From: Paraburkholderia acidisoli
Lineage (GTDB): Bacteria; Pseudomonadota; Gammaproteobacteria; Burkholderiales; Burkholderiaceae
Direction: 5' to 3'
Length of the DNA: 64,000 bases
Assembly (NCBI RefSeq): GCF_009789675.1
Contig: NZ_CP046914.1
Span: 1,765,291 to 1,829,290 of the forward strand
A model generated the notes under the pieces. It was not told the DNA's origin. It saw only the letters and a list, made by a program, of their open reading frames with translations, and searched no databases. A program made the translations under genes and the position numbers. Positions 9,018 to 16,569 of this stretch are shown piece by piece (position 1 is the stretch's first letter; the number at the start of each line of letters is the position of its first letter).

Positions 9018-9154
9018 GTCAGGCGGGCGAGCGGAATGCGCTGGCCTGAATGAGCGGCCTGAAGTTGTCGGCGTAAAGCTGTCGACCGGAGTTTCCGACC
9101 GGAATTTTCGCTGACAACCCGGCGCGGGATGCGCCGCTTCGAAGCGCGCCGCGC

Positions 9155-9829
9155 TTATCCCGCCGGGAGTTTCGGCTTCGCGCCGCGCGGCGGTTTGGCC
9201 ACGGCGGGGACTTCCGCGCCGCCGTGATTGGGCAGCACGTTGCCGCCGGTGGCCATCCACAGCACTTCAGCGTCGGCTTCGCTCGTGGAAATGGCCGCGT
9301 GGCCCGTGCGGCTGTCGAAATAGAGGCTGTCGCCAGGCTCGAGATGCGTGGGCGCGTACAGCTCCGAATACAGGCACACGCTGCCGCTGATCACGTACAG
9401 GAACTCCTCGCCTTCGTGGCGCCCCCAGTCGTCGAACGCGTCGAGCGAATGCGCCGTGATGCGGATGCGAAACGGCAGCATGGCCTTGTGCGCGAGGTCG
9501 GTGGCGAGCAGTTCCATCTGGTAGCCGCGATACGCGTGGCGCTGGCCCGAACCGCTGCGCGTGAGCGCGCGCCGGCCGCCCGCATTGAGCTTGGGCGGCG
9601 TGCCGAACAATTCCGCCAGATCGATGCGCAAACCGCCCACGATCTTCTGCAGCACGTCGAAGGTGGGCGACATCAAGCCGTTTTCGACCTTCGAGAGCGT
9701 GGAACGCGACACGCCGCACAGGCGGCTGGCCGTGTCGAGCGTCAGGTCCTGCGCGACGCGCGCGGCGCGGACACGGCGCCCGAGTTCGGCGGTCGCGGGG
9801 CTGGCGGAGGCGGAGAGCGTGGTGTCCAT
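9155..9829 (-). CDS. XRE-family regulator with C-terminal cupin sensor domain
   Basis: The 224-aa protein has an N-terminal XRE helix-turn-helix (residues about 16-70, containing LDTASRLCGVSRSTLSKVENG) and a C-terminal cupin beta-barrel (residues about 110-195, containing HEGEEFLYVISG and LEPGDSLYFDS). This is the PuuR/SutR-like architecture, in which the cupin senses a small ligand and controls a nearby metabolic gene. It is convergent with pcaQ and no structural partner gene adjoins it, so its target is not evident. The start is ATG at 9827-9829, followed upstream by an AT-rich spacer. Confidence 0.9.
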   Translation of the reverse strand: MDTTLSASASPATAELGRRVRAARVAQDLTLDTASRLCGVSRSTLSKVENGLMSPTFDVLQKIVGGLRIDLAELFGTPPKLNAGGRRALTRSGSGQRHAYRGYQMELLATDLAHKAMLPFRIRITAHSLDAFDDWGRHEGEEFLYVISGSVCLYSELYAPTHLEPGDSLYFDSRTGHAAISTSEADAEVLWMATGGNVLPNHGGAEVPAVAKPPRGAKPKLPAG

Positions 9830-10252
9830 GGGCAGCGTAGGAAAGCGGCAAAGGCGGGCAATAGCGGGAAACGGCGACGTGCAACGGCGACATGCAACTG
9901 GCGGCGGCCCCAGGCGAAATACGGCGAGGCAAGAACGCAGCTTGCATCGCCAATTTTGTTTCCGATCATATCAAAGCGTTGCGCTTACGAAACCCTGGCC
10001 GAAAGACGTAGTCGGCAACAGGAAACCCGATCGGACGTGCGTTTTTCGTCTGGCAGCTTGCTTGATGATAATCAAGCGATTAGATTTAAAGATATTTAAA
10101 TTGCGATCGTGATCCCGCTTTGTTGGTTTTAGTTTCCCTTTGCGGATGAAATTTGAGTAGAGCCTCGATATGCGTCGGTGCGTCACGCCGCGCAGTGGCA
10201 TTTGATATTTATCATTGTTCTCGAATGATGTGGATCAAGCTGGGAGAACAAA
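9830..10252. other. AT-rich intergenic spacer with an inverted repeat
   Basis: No gene is supported in these 423 bases. From about 9950 to 10240 the base composition is well below the surrounding GC content, which is typical of an H-NS or nucleoid-protein target. ATTTAAA (10084-10090) and TTTAAAT (10095-10101) form an inverted repeat around GATA. The promoters of the XRE gene (minus) and the small gene at 10253 (plus) must both lie here. Confidence 0.4.
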
Positions 10253-10456
10253 ATGCATGACGAGCGACTTGAGTTGTTGTTGGCGATCTCTCGAACCACT
10301 CTCGACATCGGGAGTTTCGATTTGACGGGCAAAGCGGCCCTCGATCTCCACCTCGTGAGCGCCGACGAAGTCGGCCGCGCGCTGGAGTCGGCGTACGACG
10401 CGGGTCTGCAGGTCGGTCATCAAATGGGCCGCGCGGAGTGCGCCCACGACTGGTGA
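10253..10456 (+). CDS. Small conserved-looking hypothetical protein
   Basis: The 67-aa protein is acidic and probably all-helical, with no signal peptide and no membrane segment. A GGGAGAA ribosome-binding site sits 4 nt before the ATG, and a strong terminator follows 20 nt after the stop, so the gene forms a complete single-gene transcription unit. Codon use is normal for the genome. I do not recognise the family. The motif SADEVGRALESAYDAGLQVGHQMGRAE suggests a small helical bundle. Confidence 0.65.
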   Translation: MHDERLELLLAISRTTLDIGSFDLTGKAALDLHLVSADEVGRALESAYDAGLQVGHQMGRAECAHDW

Positions 10457-10476
10457 TTCCCTCGCGCCGATCAATC

Positions 10477-10509
10477 AGGGCGACTTCGATGGAAGCCGCC
10501 CTTTTTATT
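10477..10509 (+). terminator. Rho-independent terminator
   Basis: AGGGCGACTTC (10477-10487) pairs with GAAGCCGCCCT (10492-10502) with a single mismatch around a GATG loop. A T-rich tail (10502-10509) follows. It closes the small gene ending at 10456. Confidence 0.85.
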
Positions 10510-10669
10510 TGCGGGGATTAACACGATTTAAAACATCGGTTATTTTTCGAGTTCGTCCGATTTTCAAATCGGCCGGGTTTCGTTAAATGGCGATTTTGCA
10601 TTGCTCGCGCGCAACCGGCGAGAGTGCGAGGATTCGGCTCCCTTCAATCAATCCTCCCGGGAGTCTTCC

Positions 10670-10801
10670 ATGAAAAATTGTCTGGCTATGCCAGCCGCGC
10701 CGGGCGTGGTCTTTGCTGCCATGACGTCGGCCCAGGCCGGCACGCACCACGAGTGCCACAAGGTTCTGAAACATCACCACGGGGTCCGGCACTGCCGGTA
10801 A
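10670..10801 (+). CDS. Very small secreted His-rich protein
   Basis: The 43-aa frame starts at ATG 10670. It has a weak signal-peptide-like start (MKN..., small residues, a cleavage-like AQA|GT near residue 23) and a mature part of about 20 residues rich in His and Cys (HHECHKVLKHHHGVRHCR). Small exported His/Cys-rich proteins of this type are common in Burkholderia genomes, and metal binding is a reasonable guess. A CCCGGGAG stretch at 10657-10664 may serve as the ribosome-binding site. The hydrophobic core of the leader is poor, so the call is tentative. Confidence 0.45.
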   Translation: MKNCLAMPAAPGVVFAAMTSAQAGTHHECHKVLKHHHGVRHCR

Positions 10802-10883
10802 GATGCCGGCGCGGTGTCGCCTCAGTGCGCGGCGCCGCTCGCCGGGTTCGTCCGGCGATACGCGTGGGAAACGGGAAATCAAT

Positions 10884-11400
10884 ATGCTGAAACGATTGCT
10901 GGCCATCGCCGCGCTCGGCTCGATCGCGGGATGCGTGGTCGCTCCGGGACAAGGCGGGACTTACGGCGGCGGCTACTACAGCCAGGGCTATTACGATCAG
11001 GGCTACGAAGCGCCGGGTTACGCCGTGCAGCCCGCGTACGGTGCCTACGGCGCGCCGCCGCCGGCGTATGGTTACGCGCCCGCCTATGGCGTCATCGGGA
11101 TTGGCGTGGGTGGCGGTCGCCGCGATCTGTCGCGCGACCGGCCGCCGCCCGGACGGTCGCTGGCAACGCGACGACGGCCGCGGTCGTCCGCCGCCGCAGG
11201 GCGGCTATGGCGGCAACGGCGGGCGCCCGCAGGCGGCGCAGCCGCCCGGGCCGGCCAACGGCGCACGCGATCCGAACTGGCACGGCGGCGGTAACGGTGG
11301 TGGCGGTGGTGGCGGCGGCGGTAATGCGCAAGGTCGGCCGGACAACGGCGGTCGCGGCTATAGCGTGCCGCGTCGGCAGGTCGACAGCAGCGTGCACTGA
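10884..11400 (+). pseudogene. Gly/Tyr-rich lipoprotein gene with an apparent frameshift
   Basis: The frame from ATG 10884 opens with a lipoprotein signal (MLKRLLAIAALGSIAGC, lipobox SIAGC, Cys17) and a Gly/Tyr/Pro/Ala-rich region up to about residue 80. From about 11115-11150 this frame turns into Arg-rich low-quality sequence and stops at 11294. The +1 frame over 11158-11400 instead has excellent codon usage and a natural Gly/Pro/Asn-rich tail (DGRWQRDDGRG... ending RQVDSSVH). I read this as one gene of about 170 aa broken by an indel near 11140-11150, either a real mutation or a sequencing error in a GC-rich tract. If the annotated reading is intact, the product is the 136-aa lipoprotein 10884-11294. 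Confidence 0.6.
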
Positions 11401-11554
11401 GGCCATGCGCGCCGGTCGCGCCCAATCCGCATCCGGTTATACGGCGATGGAGTGTCGAGCGCGACATTCCATCGTTTGCTTTTCACGCAATTACTTTGGA
11501 TGCCTGATTAATTCGATGACGTGAGGCGCCACGCCGTGCCGCTCGCGTTGTCGT

Positions 11555-12061
11555 TCAGACGAAGCGGCACAACGACCCGAAGGACCAGTCGTGCGGCACG
11601 CCATGTACGGCGAAAAACCATGCCGCGGCCCAGGACGCCGCCACGACGATCAGATCGCAACGTCCGCTGCGCCACCAGTTGAGCGAATGCCGTTGCAAGA
11701 CCCACGGCACGCCGAGCGGATTCGGCCAGTCGGCGAGCAGATGAATCACGCCGCCGCACGCGAAGCCGAACGCGGGCGCGGCAACGGGCAGATGTCCGAG
11801 CTGGTGATACGACCACCAGAGCAGTGCGAGCCAGCCGATACCCCAATGCGTGAGCGTGCGATGCGTGATCCAGAGGCGCCGCTTCTTGCGCCACCATGCG
11901 ACTTCGAGCCAGTCGGGCGCCGAGCCGCCGGCCACGCCCGCCACGAAGGCCAGCGCCGCGTAGACATGCCATGGGCCGTCGGCGCCTTGATGCGTGACGA
12001 TCGCCGTGGCGATGACGCCGGCCGCCCAGCCGGTGGCGTGATGTGCGGTGCCTGAAGCCAT
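11555..12061 (-). CDS. YdjM/DUF457-type membrane-bound metal-dependent hydrolase
   Basis: The 168-aa protein has four or more hydrophobic segments and the histidine-rich pattern of the YdjM (DUF457) family: HHATGWAAG at the N-terminus, a GGSAPDWLE loop, THRTLTHWG (residues about 66-75) and HLLADWPNPLG. In this family the conserved His/Asp residues are thought to bind metal in an inner-membrane hydrolase of unknown substrate; E. coli YdjM is LexA-controlled. I see no LexA box here. It stands alone, with the lipoprotein gene at 12219 upstream on the same strand. Confidence 0.8.
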   Translation of the reverse strand: MASGTAHHATGWAAGVIATAIVTHQGADGPWHVYAALAFVAGVAGGSAPDWLEVAWWRKKRRLWITHRTLTHWGIGWLALLWWSYHQLGHLPVAAPAFGFACGGVIHLLADWPNPLGVPWVLQRHSLNWWRSGRCDLIVVAASWAAAWFFAVHGVPHDWSFGSLCRFV

Positions 12062-12218
12062 GAAGCGAGTGATGCGAAGACGAAGACAAAGGGGCGCAAT
12101 CTTCGCAGATGTGTCGCCTTTATGACAGGGGCGATGTGCGTTTATCTGAGCGTGCTACCTGTGCGGCTCGCGCGACGTGCCTGTGACAGCGCTTGCGTCG
12201 CGCCACGGCACGTCGCGA

Positions 12219-12578
12219 TCAGGTCGTGCAACGCGCCACGGCGAAGCGCATTTCTTCTTCGGGCGGATCGCTCGACTCGGCCGTGCCGTGCACGACGCGA
12301 ATGACCGAGCCGCTGCCGCTCGGCGTGAGCGTGACGAAGTACGACGCGTTCGAACTCGAACCCACGCTCATGCGCGTCGTGTTGCCGTCGCGCGCGGTAC
12401 GCACACGCGAGAGCCGGTCTTCGAGACAGCTTGCCACCGACGAAGCCGTGCGTGCCGACGACGCGTAAATCATCGTCTCGCCATTCGATGCGGAAGGCGG
12501 CGACGATCCGCAAGCGGCAACGAGTGCGAGCGGCGCGAGGGAAGCGAAGGCGAGAAGACGTGACGAGAGCATTTTCAT
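12219..12578 (-). CDS. Small putative lipoprotein, function unknown
   Basis: The 119-aa product has a lipoprotein signal with lipobox LVAAC at about residue 23, followed by a Ser/Gly/Ala-rich mature protein with two internal Cys residues (SCLEDRL and ARCTT) that could form a disulfide. I chose ATG 12576-12578; the frame remains open upstream but only this start gives a lipoprotein signal (MKMLSSRLLAF). The pattern is that of a conserved Burkholderia lipoprotein with no known role. The porin terminator lies upstream, so it is probably transcribed separately. Confidence 0.75.
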   Translation of the reverse strand: MKMLSSRLLAFASLAPLALVAACGSSPPSASNGETMIYASSARTASSVASCLEDRLSRVRTARDGNTTRMSVGSSSNASYFVTLTPSGSGSVIRVVHGTAESSDPPEEEMRFAVARCTT

Positions 12579-12718
12579 GAGCGGCGGAACGAGACCATCG
12601 AGAGAAAAACGTGCCGACGAGTATACGCACGCTGTCAGCGCGCGCGTCGCCTGGAGACGTAAAAAGATGCAACAGGGCCGTGGCTCCCCGCGCGTTTCCC
12701 ATCGGATAAAAAGAAAAA

Positions 12719-12757
12719 ACGCAGGGGCGCTCGTGACGCCCCAGCGTTTTCTCGATT
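12719..12757 (-). terminator. Rho-independent terminator of the porin gene
   Basis: ACGCAGGGGCG (12719-12729) pairs with CGCCCCAGCGT (12737-12747) with one mismatch. On the minus strand the stem is followed by a T-run (A-rich 12707-12719 on plus). It lies about 107 nt past the porin stop. A second perfect 9-bp stem, TTCCCGATG (12757-12765) with CATCGGGAA (12773-12781), lies between it and the porin gene. Confidence 0.8.
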
Positions 12758-12853
12758 TCCCGATGGAAACTTCATCGGGAATGGCAGCGCTCCGGCGGTG
12801 CGGCGGATCGCGCCGCATTGCCAGCCCAAACGAACCGCGTTGAAAGCCGCCGG

Positions 12854-14017
12854 TTAGAAGCGGTGGCGCAGGCCCACGGTCGCGGCGATCTGGTTGTTCG
12901 ACGATGAAGGCGAGAGCGTGTTGATCGCGGCCACGTTCGAGACGGCGGCGCCGTCGCTGCCATAGCCGAGGTTGCCCGTGGCGTGCTGGTAGACGCCGGC
13001 CACGTAGGCGTCGGTGCGCTTGCTCAGTGCGTAGTCGGTGCCGAGCACGACGGTGTGCCACTTCGGCGCGTTGTCGCCGTTGCCGGTGCCCGTCACGCTG
13101 CCGTCGGTGAACGTGTACGAACCGATGAACGCCAGCGCGGGCGTGAGGTGATACGCGCCGTTCAGTTCATAGTTGTTCAGATGCAGATTGAGGCCCGCGA
13201 GTCCGGGCAGCGTGGTGCCGCCGCTCGAGAGGCTTTGCATGCCGTCGATCTGCGAATGCGTCCACACGAAACCCACTTGCGCCGGACCGTAGGTGTAGCT
13301 CACGCCCGCGCCGAACGAGCGTTGCAGACGCGCCGAGATGTTCTGGTCGCCGGATGCCGCGCTGTTCGACGCGCCGAGCCCGCCTGAGTTGTTCGCCTGC
13401 GAGTAGGCCGCGGCGAGACTGAGCGGGCCGTTGCCGTACGACGCGCCGAAGCTGTACGCGCGGCCGTTCGAGAAACCGTTGGCGTCGTTGCTGAATCCGT
13501 AGAGGCCGCCGAACCGGAAGCCCGAATAGTTCACGCTCGCATACTTGACCGCGTTCTTGACCGAGTACGTTTGCGCGAGGTTGTCGTTGTCGAACGGATG
13601 GCCCGCGAGGTTGTTGCCGAAGCCCGCGCCCGCTTCGGCGAGCGGCGAGAGGTAGTCGACCATCGAGTCGTACTGGCGGCCGAGCGTGAGCGTGCCGAAC
13701 TGGTCGTTCTGCAAGCCGACGTACGCCTGGCGGTTGAAGCCGCTGTCACCGTTCTTGTAGCCGCCGTTGTTCAGGTTGAAACCGCTCTCCAGGGTGAAGA
13801 TGGCGCGGGTGCCGCCGCCGAGGTCTTCGCTGCCGCGCAGGCCGAAGTAATCGTTCGAGAGCGCGCCGCTGCCTTGCGCCCACAAGCTGTGACCGCCCGC
13901 GTTGTTGGCGTAGACGAGGCCCGCGTCGAGCGAGCCGTAAAGCGTGACGCTGCTTTGGGCATGGGCGCCGGCGGCGAAGACACCGAGAACCGCGGCAAGG
14001 ATCAGATTTTTGTTCAT
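12854..14017 (-). CDS. General porin (Burkholderia OpcP/Omp38-type trimeric porin)
   Basis: The 387-aa outer-membrane porin has a signal peptide (MNKNLILAAVLGVFAAGAHA, residues 1-20) followed by QSSVTLYGSLDAGL, the hallmark start of beta-proteobacterial 16-stranded porins. The PEFG-like ADP motifs LRGSEDLGGGTRAIFTLE and the terminal aromatic residue (LRHRF) needed for BAM recognition are present. It admits small hydrophilic solutes through the outer membrane. It is a single-gene unit with a terminator downstream and a long upstream spacer, typical of regulated porins. The family is highly paralogous, so no specific gene name is given. Confidence 0.92.
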   Translation of the reverse strand: MNKNLILAAVLGVFAAGAHAQSSVTLYGSLDAGLVYANNAGGHSLWAQGSGALSNDYFGLRGSEDLGGGTRAIFTLESGFNLNNGGYKNGDSGFNRQAYVGLQNDQFGTLTLGRQYDSMVDYLSPLAEAGAGFGNNLAGHPFDNDNLAQTYSVKNAVKYASVNYSGFRFGGLYGFSNDANGFSNGRAYSFGASYGNGPLSLAAAYSQANNSGGLGASNSAASGDQNISARLQRSFGAGVSYTYGPAQVGFVWTHSQIDGMQSLSSGGTTLPGLAGLNLHLNNYELNGAYHLTPALAFIGSYTFTDGSVTGTGNGDNAPKWHTVVLGTDYALSKRTDAYVAGVYQHATGNLGYGSDGAAVSNVAAINTLSPSSSNNQIAATVGLRHRF

Positions 14018-14399
14018 GTTTTAACTCCGGACAGTACTGGGAATCACGGCCGGTTAATGAGGTGCCGGCTCGTGGTGCAACGATTCGGAGCGGAGTGTAG
14101 GCCTCGGGTGTCATTTATTCGTGCCGATAAACGCAATAATCTGACGGCCGAATTTCGCTATCGGCATTAATTTATCTAAGTCGCTGCAAATAAAGCGATT
14201 TTTAAAACGATTAAGAGGTGTGGCAAAGTGTGACAGGGCCGCAATATGTTGCTCGATCGCGACGCTGCGGCAAAGCCCCGCAGGGCTTGGTCAAGCGCCG
14301 GATTTTGTGATATTTCAAGCGTTTTTCGCGTCGATTCCGGAAAGGTACTGTTCCAGTTTATGGTTTGAAACGGGAGGCCGGCTGGCGTTAAAATTCATT

Positions 14400-14464
14400 C
14401 AGCCCTTGACCAAGGGTGGTCTTTTTCATCTGTTTTCACGCGGCTTTCGGGCCGCGTTTTTTTT
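14400..14464 (+). ncRNA. Candidate small regulatory RNA (about 65 nt)
   Basis: A sigma70-like promoter, TTGAAA (14365-14370), 18-nt spacer, TAAAAT (14389-14394), predicts a start near 14400. A CCCTTG-AC-CAAGGG hairpin (14403-14416), a U-rich single-stranded stretch (CTTTTTCATCTGTTTTC) and a terminator hairpin ACGCGGC/GCCGCGT (14438-14444 / 14451-14457) with eight Ts follow. No coding gene precedes the terminator on this strand. The layout, a short RNA ending in a terminator with an upstream U-rich site, is that of an Hfq-dependent sRNA next to a porin gene. This is inference from sequence only. Confidence 0.5.
14438..14464 (+). terminator. Strong orphan Rho-independent terminator
   Basis: The perfect stem ACGCGGC (14438-14444) with GCCGCGT (14451-14457), loop TTTCGG, is followed by T8 (14457-14464). 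No upstream plus-strand gene explains it, because the porin runs the other way. Confidence 0.85.
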
Positions 14465-14676
14465 GCCATCGAAAAATATCGACAAGATAATCGATCGGGG
14501 CGAAAAACTCTGTTCCAGAATTCGCAAGGATAAAATCGCCGGTGGTTTTGAATCCGGCGGCGCCACGCGTTCGGCGCAAAGAAAGCGTCGAGACGGCGGG
14601 CCGCGCGCGCCGGGGCGGGTAAAATGCCGGGTTCGCTCGCCGCAAGGCGAACCTGCAGAACCCGATGGAACCCGCC

Positions 14677-15204
14677 ATGACCGATTCTTCGCCCGCCCTC
14701 GACCACGATCCCGACCACGACGCCAGCGCCGCTTCGTCCGGCGACGAGGTCATTCAGGAGCCGCGTCTGTGGCACAAGGACGGCTGGACCGCGCGCGTCA
14801 TCAAGAATGAAGACGACGACGGCTGGGCCGTCGAGATGATCAAGGACGGCGAGCCGGAACCCGCGCTGGTCGGGCCGTGGACCATGGGCCGCGACAAGAA
14901 GAACCCCAAGCCGCTCGACACGAACGCGTTCAACACGCTCGTGAAAACCGCCTCGGAAGTGCTGCGCCGTCACGAGCAGCAACTGCACGCGCTGCTGCAC
15001 AAGCGCCTGAGTCTCGAAACCGCGGAAGGCGACGTGGAAGTGACGCTCGACATCGTCCCCGACGAATACGAGCCGTTCGCGCTGCTGAGCGCGCTCGACG
15101 CGTATGGGGAGCAGATCGCGCAGGTGCGCGTCGCGCCCAACTTCAAGCTGACGAAGGCGCGCGCGCAGTCGTGGGCCGAGGGTGGTTTCGGGCGGATCGA
15201 ATAA
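14677..15204 (+). CDS. Conserved hypothetical acidic protein
   Basis: The 175-aa soluble acidic protein has a disordered Asp/Ser/Ala-rich N-terminus (residues 1-28) and a folded remainder containing WHKDGWTARVIKNEDDDGWAVEMI and a C-terminal ARAQSWAEGGFGRIE. I see no signal peptide, membrane segment or recognisable domain. An in-frame ATG 12 bases earlier (14665) is possible; neither start has a strong Shine-Dalgarno. Codon usage is typical of the genome. I do not know its function. Confidence 0.75.
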   Translation: MTDSSPALDHDPDHDASAASSGDEVIQEPRLWHKDGWTARVIKNEDDDGWAVEMIKDGEPEPALVGPWTMGRDKKNPKPLDTNAFNTLVKTASEVLRRHEQQLHALLHKRLSLETAEGDVEVTLDIVPDEYEPFALLSALDAYGEQIAQVRVAPNFKLTKARAQSWAEGGFGRIE

Positions 15205-15237
15205 CCCACGGCGCGCGCGTTCGCGCCGCCGTGCCGC

Positions 15238-15672
15238 TTAGTCCTGCTTGCAGAAGATGGCGGTCAGGAGCGGTCCCGCGTGATGGACGATGGCGGTGTT
15301 GCCCGCCGCGGTGAGCGCCGCCTGCACCCGCGATTGCGTGCCCACCACCACGGCGCCGTAAGCGGAAGGCGCGATAGGCGTGCCGTCGCCGGGGCGAAAG
15401 AGCGGATCGTCTTTCTGGTACGCGACGATCGCGAACACGCTGAAGCCGTAAGCCGTCATTCGCTGACCTTGCGCGGGCCAGAACGCGTTGATCGAATTGC
15501 TTTCCACGCGCATGGGCTTTGGATTGATCAATTGCTGATCGAGCAGATCCGAAATGAACGCATGTGCGTTTTCCTTGCACGTCAGAGCGTCGTCGAGTTC
15601 GGCGGCGTGCGCGGCTGTTGCGAATAGCGGCAACGCGGACAGCAGAAGGGCGGCAAGAGAGAACCGTGTCAT
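15238..15672 (-). CDS. Periplasmic hypothetical protein
   Basis: The 144-aa protein has a clear signal peptide (MTRFSLAALLLSALPLFATAAHA, residues 1-23, cleavage AHA|AE) and two Cys residues far apart (TCKEN near residue 32 and FCKQD at the end), which suggests a disulfide in the periplasm. The mature part contains YGAVVVGTQSRVQAALTAAG. The gene is convergent with the gene at 14677 and divergent from the operon starting at 15868. No family is recognised. Confidence 0.75.
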   Translation of the reverse strand: MTRFSLAALLLSALPLFATAAHAAELDDALTCKENAHAFISDLLDQQLINPKPMRVESNSINAFWPAQGQRMTAYGFSVFAIVAYQKDDPLFRPGDGTPIAPSAYGAVVVGTQSRVQAALTAAGNTAIVHHAGPLLTAIFCKQD

Positions 15673-15853
15673 CGAATCGTGTGCGAAAAAGGCCGGCGCC
15701 GAAGCCGGATTGCGGCCTGCGCTGTTGGGGTCGGGCGTGACAAAGCGAGCACTCTACGCGTGTTCGTGCGAGTTCGCCTGTTGCATTGCGGCAAATAATG
15801 CCGACTGTAGTCTTAAAACCGCCGGAATACCTGCAAGATTTCCGGAAGCCGTA

Positions 15854-15867
15854 TATATTCGCCAGCT
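15854..15867 (+). promoter_or_regulatory. -10 element of the CDP-alcohol operon, next to the start codon
   Basis: TATATT (15854-15859) ends 8 nt before the ATG at 15868. There is no Shine-Dalgarno in that interval (CGCCAGCT), so transcription would begin at or within 1-2 nt of the start codon. The -35 region (CTGCAA, 15831-15836, 17-nt spacing) is weak. This suggests a leaderless mRNA, unless a more upstream promoter is used. Confidence 0.4.
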
Positions 15868-16569
15868 ATGACAGGAAAAGACCATCCCGAAAATACGGGC
15901 CCCAGAACGGTGCCGTTGCCTCGCACCTGGGACGGACGCGCCGCGCGCTTGCTCGTGACGCCGCTTGTTTCGACCCCCGTAACGCCGAATCACCTCACCA
16001 CGCTGCGACTGCTAATTGGTATTGCCGGCGCGTGTTATCTCGCGCGCGGCGGTTTCGCGTATACCAATATCGGCGCGTTGCTGATCGTGTTGTCGAATTT
16101 CGTCGATCACACGGACGGCGAACTCGCGCGCATCAGCGGCAAGACGAGCCGTATCGGCCATTTCTACGATCTCGCGGCCGACGCGCTCACGACCGTCGGC
16201 TTGTTCTTCGGCATGGGCTACGGGCTCGGCGTCCATGCGGCGAGCACCGGCGCCGAATGGCACGTGCCGCCCGCGTTGCTCGGCGCGATCGCCGGCGTCG
16301 CCGTGGCCGCGATCTTCTTCCTGCGCATGCGTATCGAGGAAATGGCGGGCAAGGCCGGCACGCAACAGGCTTTCGTCGGCGGCTTCGAAACCGAAGACGT
16401 GCTGTATCTGCTACCTCTTGTCACGCTGACGGGCGTCGTCTCGCCGTTCATCATCGCGGCGTCAATCGGGGCGCCGTTGTTCGCGATCTGGGTCGTGGTC
16501 GACTATTGGCGCGTGACGCGCCGCTTGCGTCCCGCCAAGGAAACCAGCCAGGTGTGGATCAGCCGATGA
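15868..16569 (+). CDS. CDP-alcohol phosphatidyltransferase family enzyme
   Basis: The 233-aa integral membrane enzyme has the full CDP-OH-P signature: Asp80-x2-Asp83-Gly84-x2-Ala87-Arg88-x8-Gly97-x3-Asp101-x3-Asp105, all visible in FVDHTDGELARIS and GHFYDLAADAL. Hydrophobic helices flank the site. These enzymes displace CMP from a CDP-activated alcohol, transferring its phospho-group to a second alcohol, as in phosphatidylserine, phosphatidylglycerol, phosphatidylinositol-phosphate or di-inositol-phosphate synthesis. It is too diverged to match PgsA or PssA by eye. It heads a four-gene operon and its stop overlaps the next start (ATGA at 16566-16569). A cytidylyltransferase-like gene at the operon's end could supply its CDP-alcohol. 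Confidence 0.9.
   Translation: MTGKDHPENTGPRTVPLPRTWDGRAARLLVTPLVSTPVTPNHLTTLRLLIGIAGACYLARGGFAYTNIGALLIVLSNFVDHTDGELARISGKTSRIGHFYDLAADALTTVGLFFGMGYGLGVHAASTGAEWHVPPALLGAIAGVAVAAIFFLRMRIEEMAGKAGTQQAFVGGFETEDVLYLLPLVTLTGVVSPFIIAASIGAPLFAIWVVVDYWRVTRRLRPAKETSQVWISR

Larger units (their letters stand above)
14018..14676. other. Long intergenic region between porin and the next gene
   Basis: These 659 bases hold no protein gene that I can support. The first part carries the porin promoter (minus strand). The middle is AT-richer, and the region 14365-14464 contains a promoter-terminator pair described separately as a small-RNA candidate. The last about 200 bases lead into the gene at 14677 without a clear Shine-Dalgarno. 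Confidence 0.4.

Noticed and set aside
9830..10252. Possible horizontally acquired island because of the AT-rich stretch
   Set aside because: No mobile genes, integrase or tRNA lie near and the stretch is short; it is better read as ordinary promoter spacer.
12719..12781. Two successive hairpins after the porin as a possible small RNA
   Set aside because: One is a clear terminator of the porin gene and the other lies in its 3' UTR; no separate promoter is visible.
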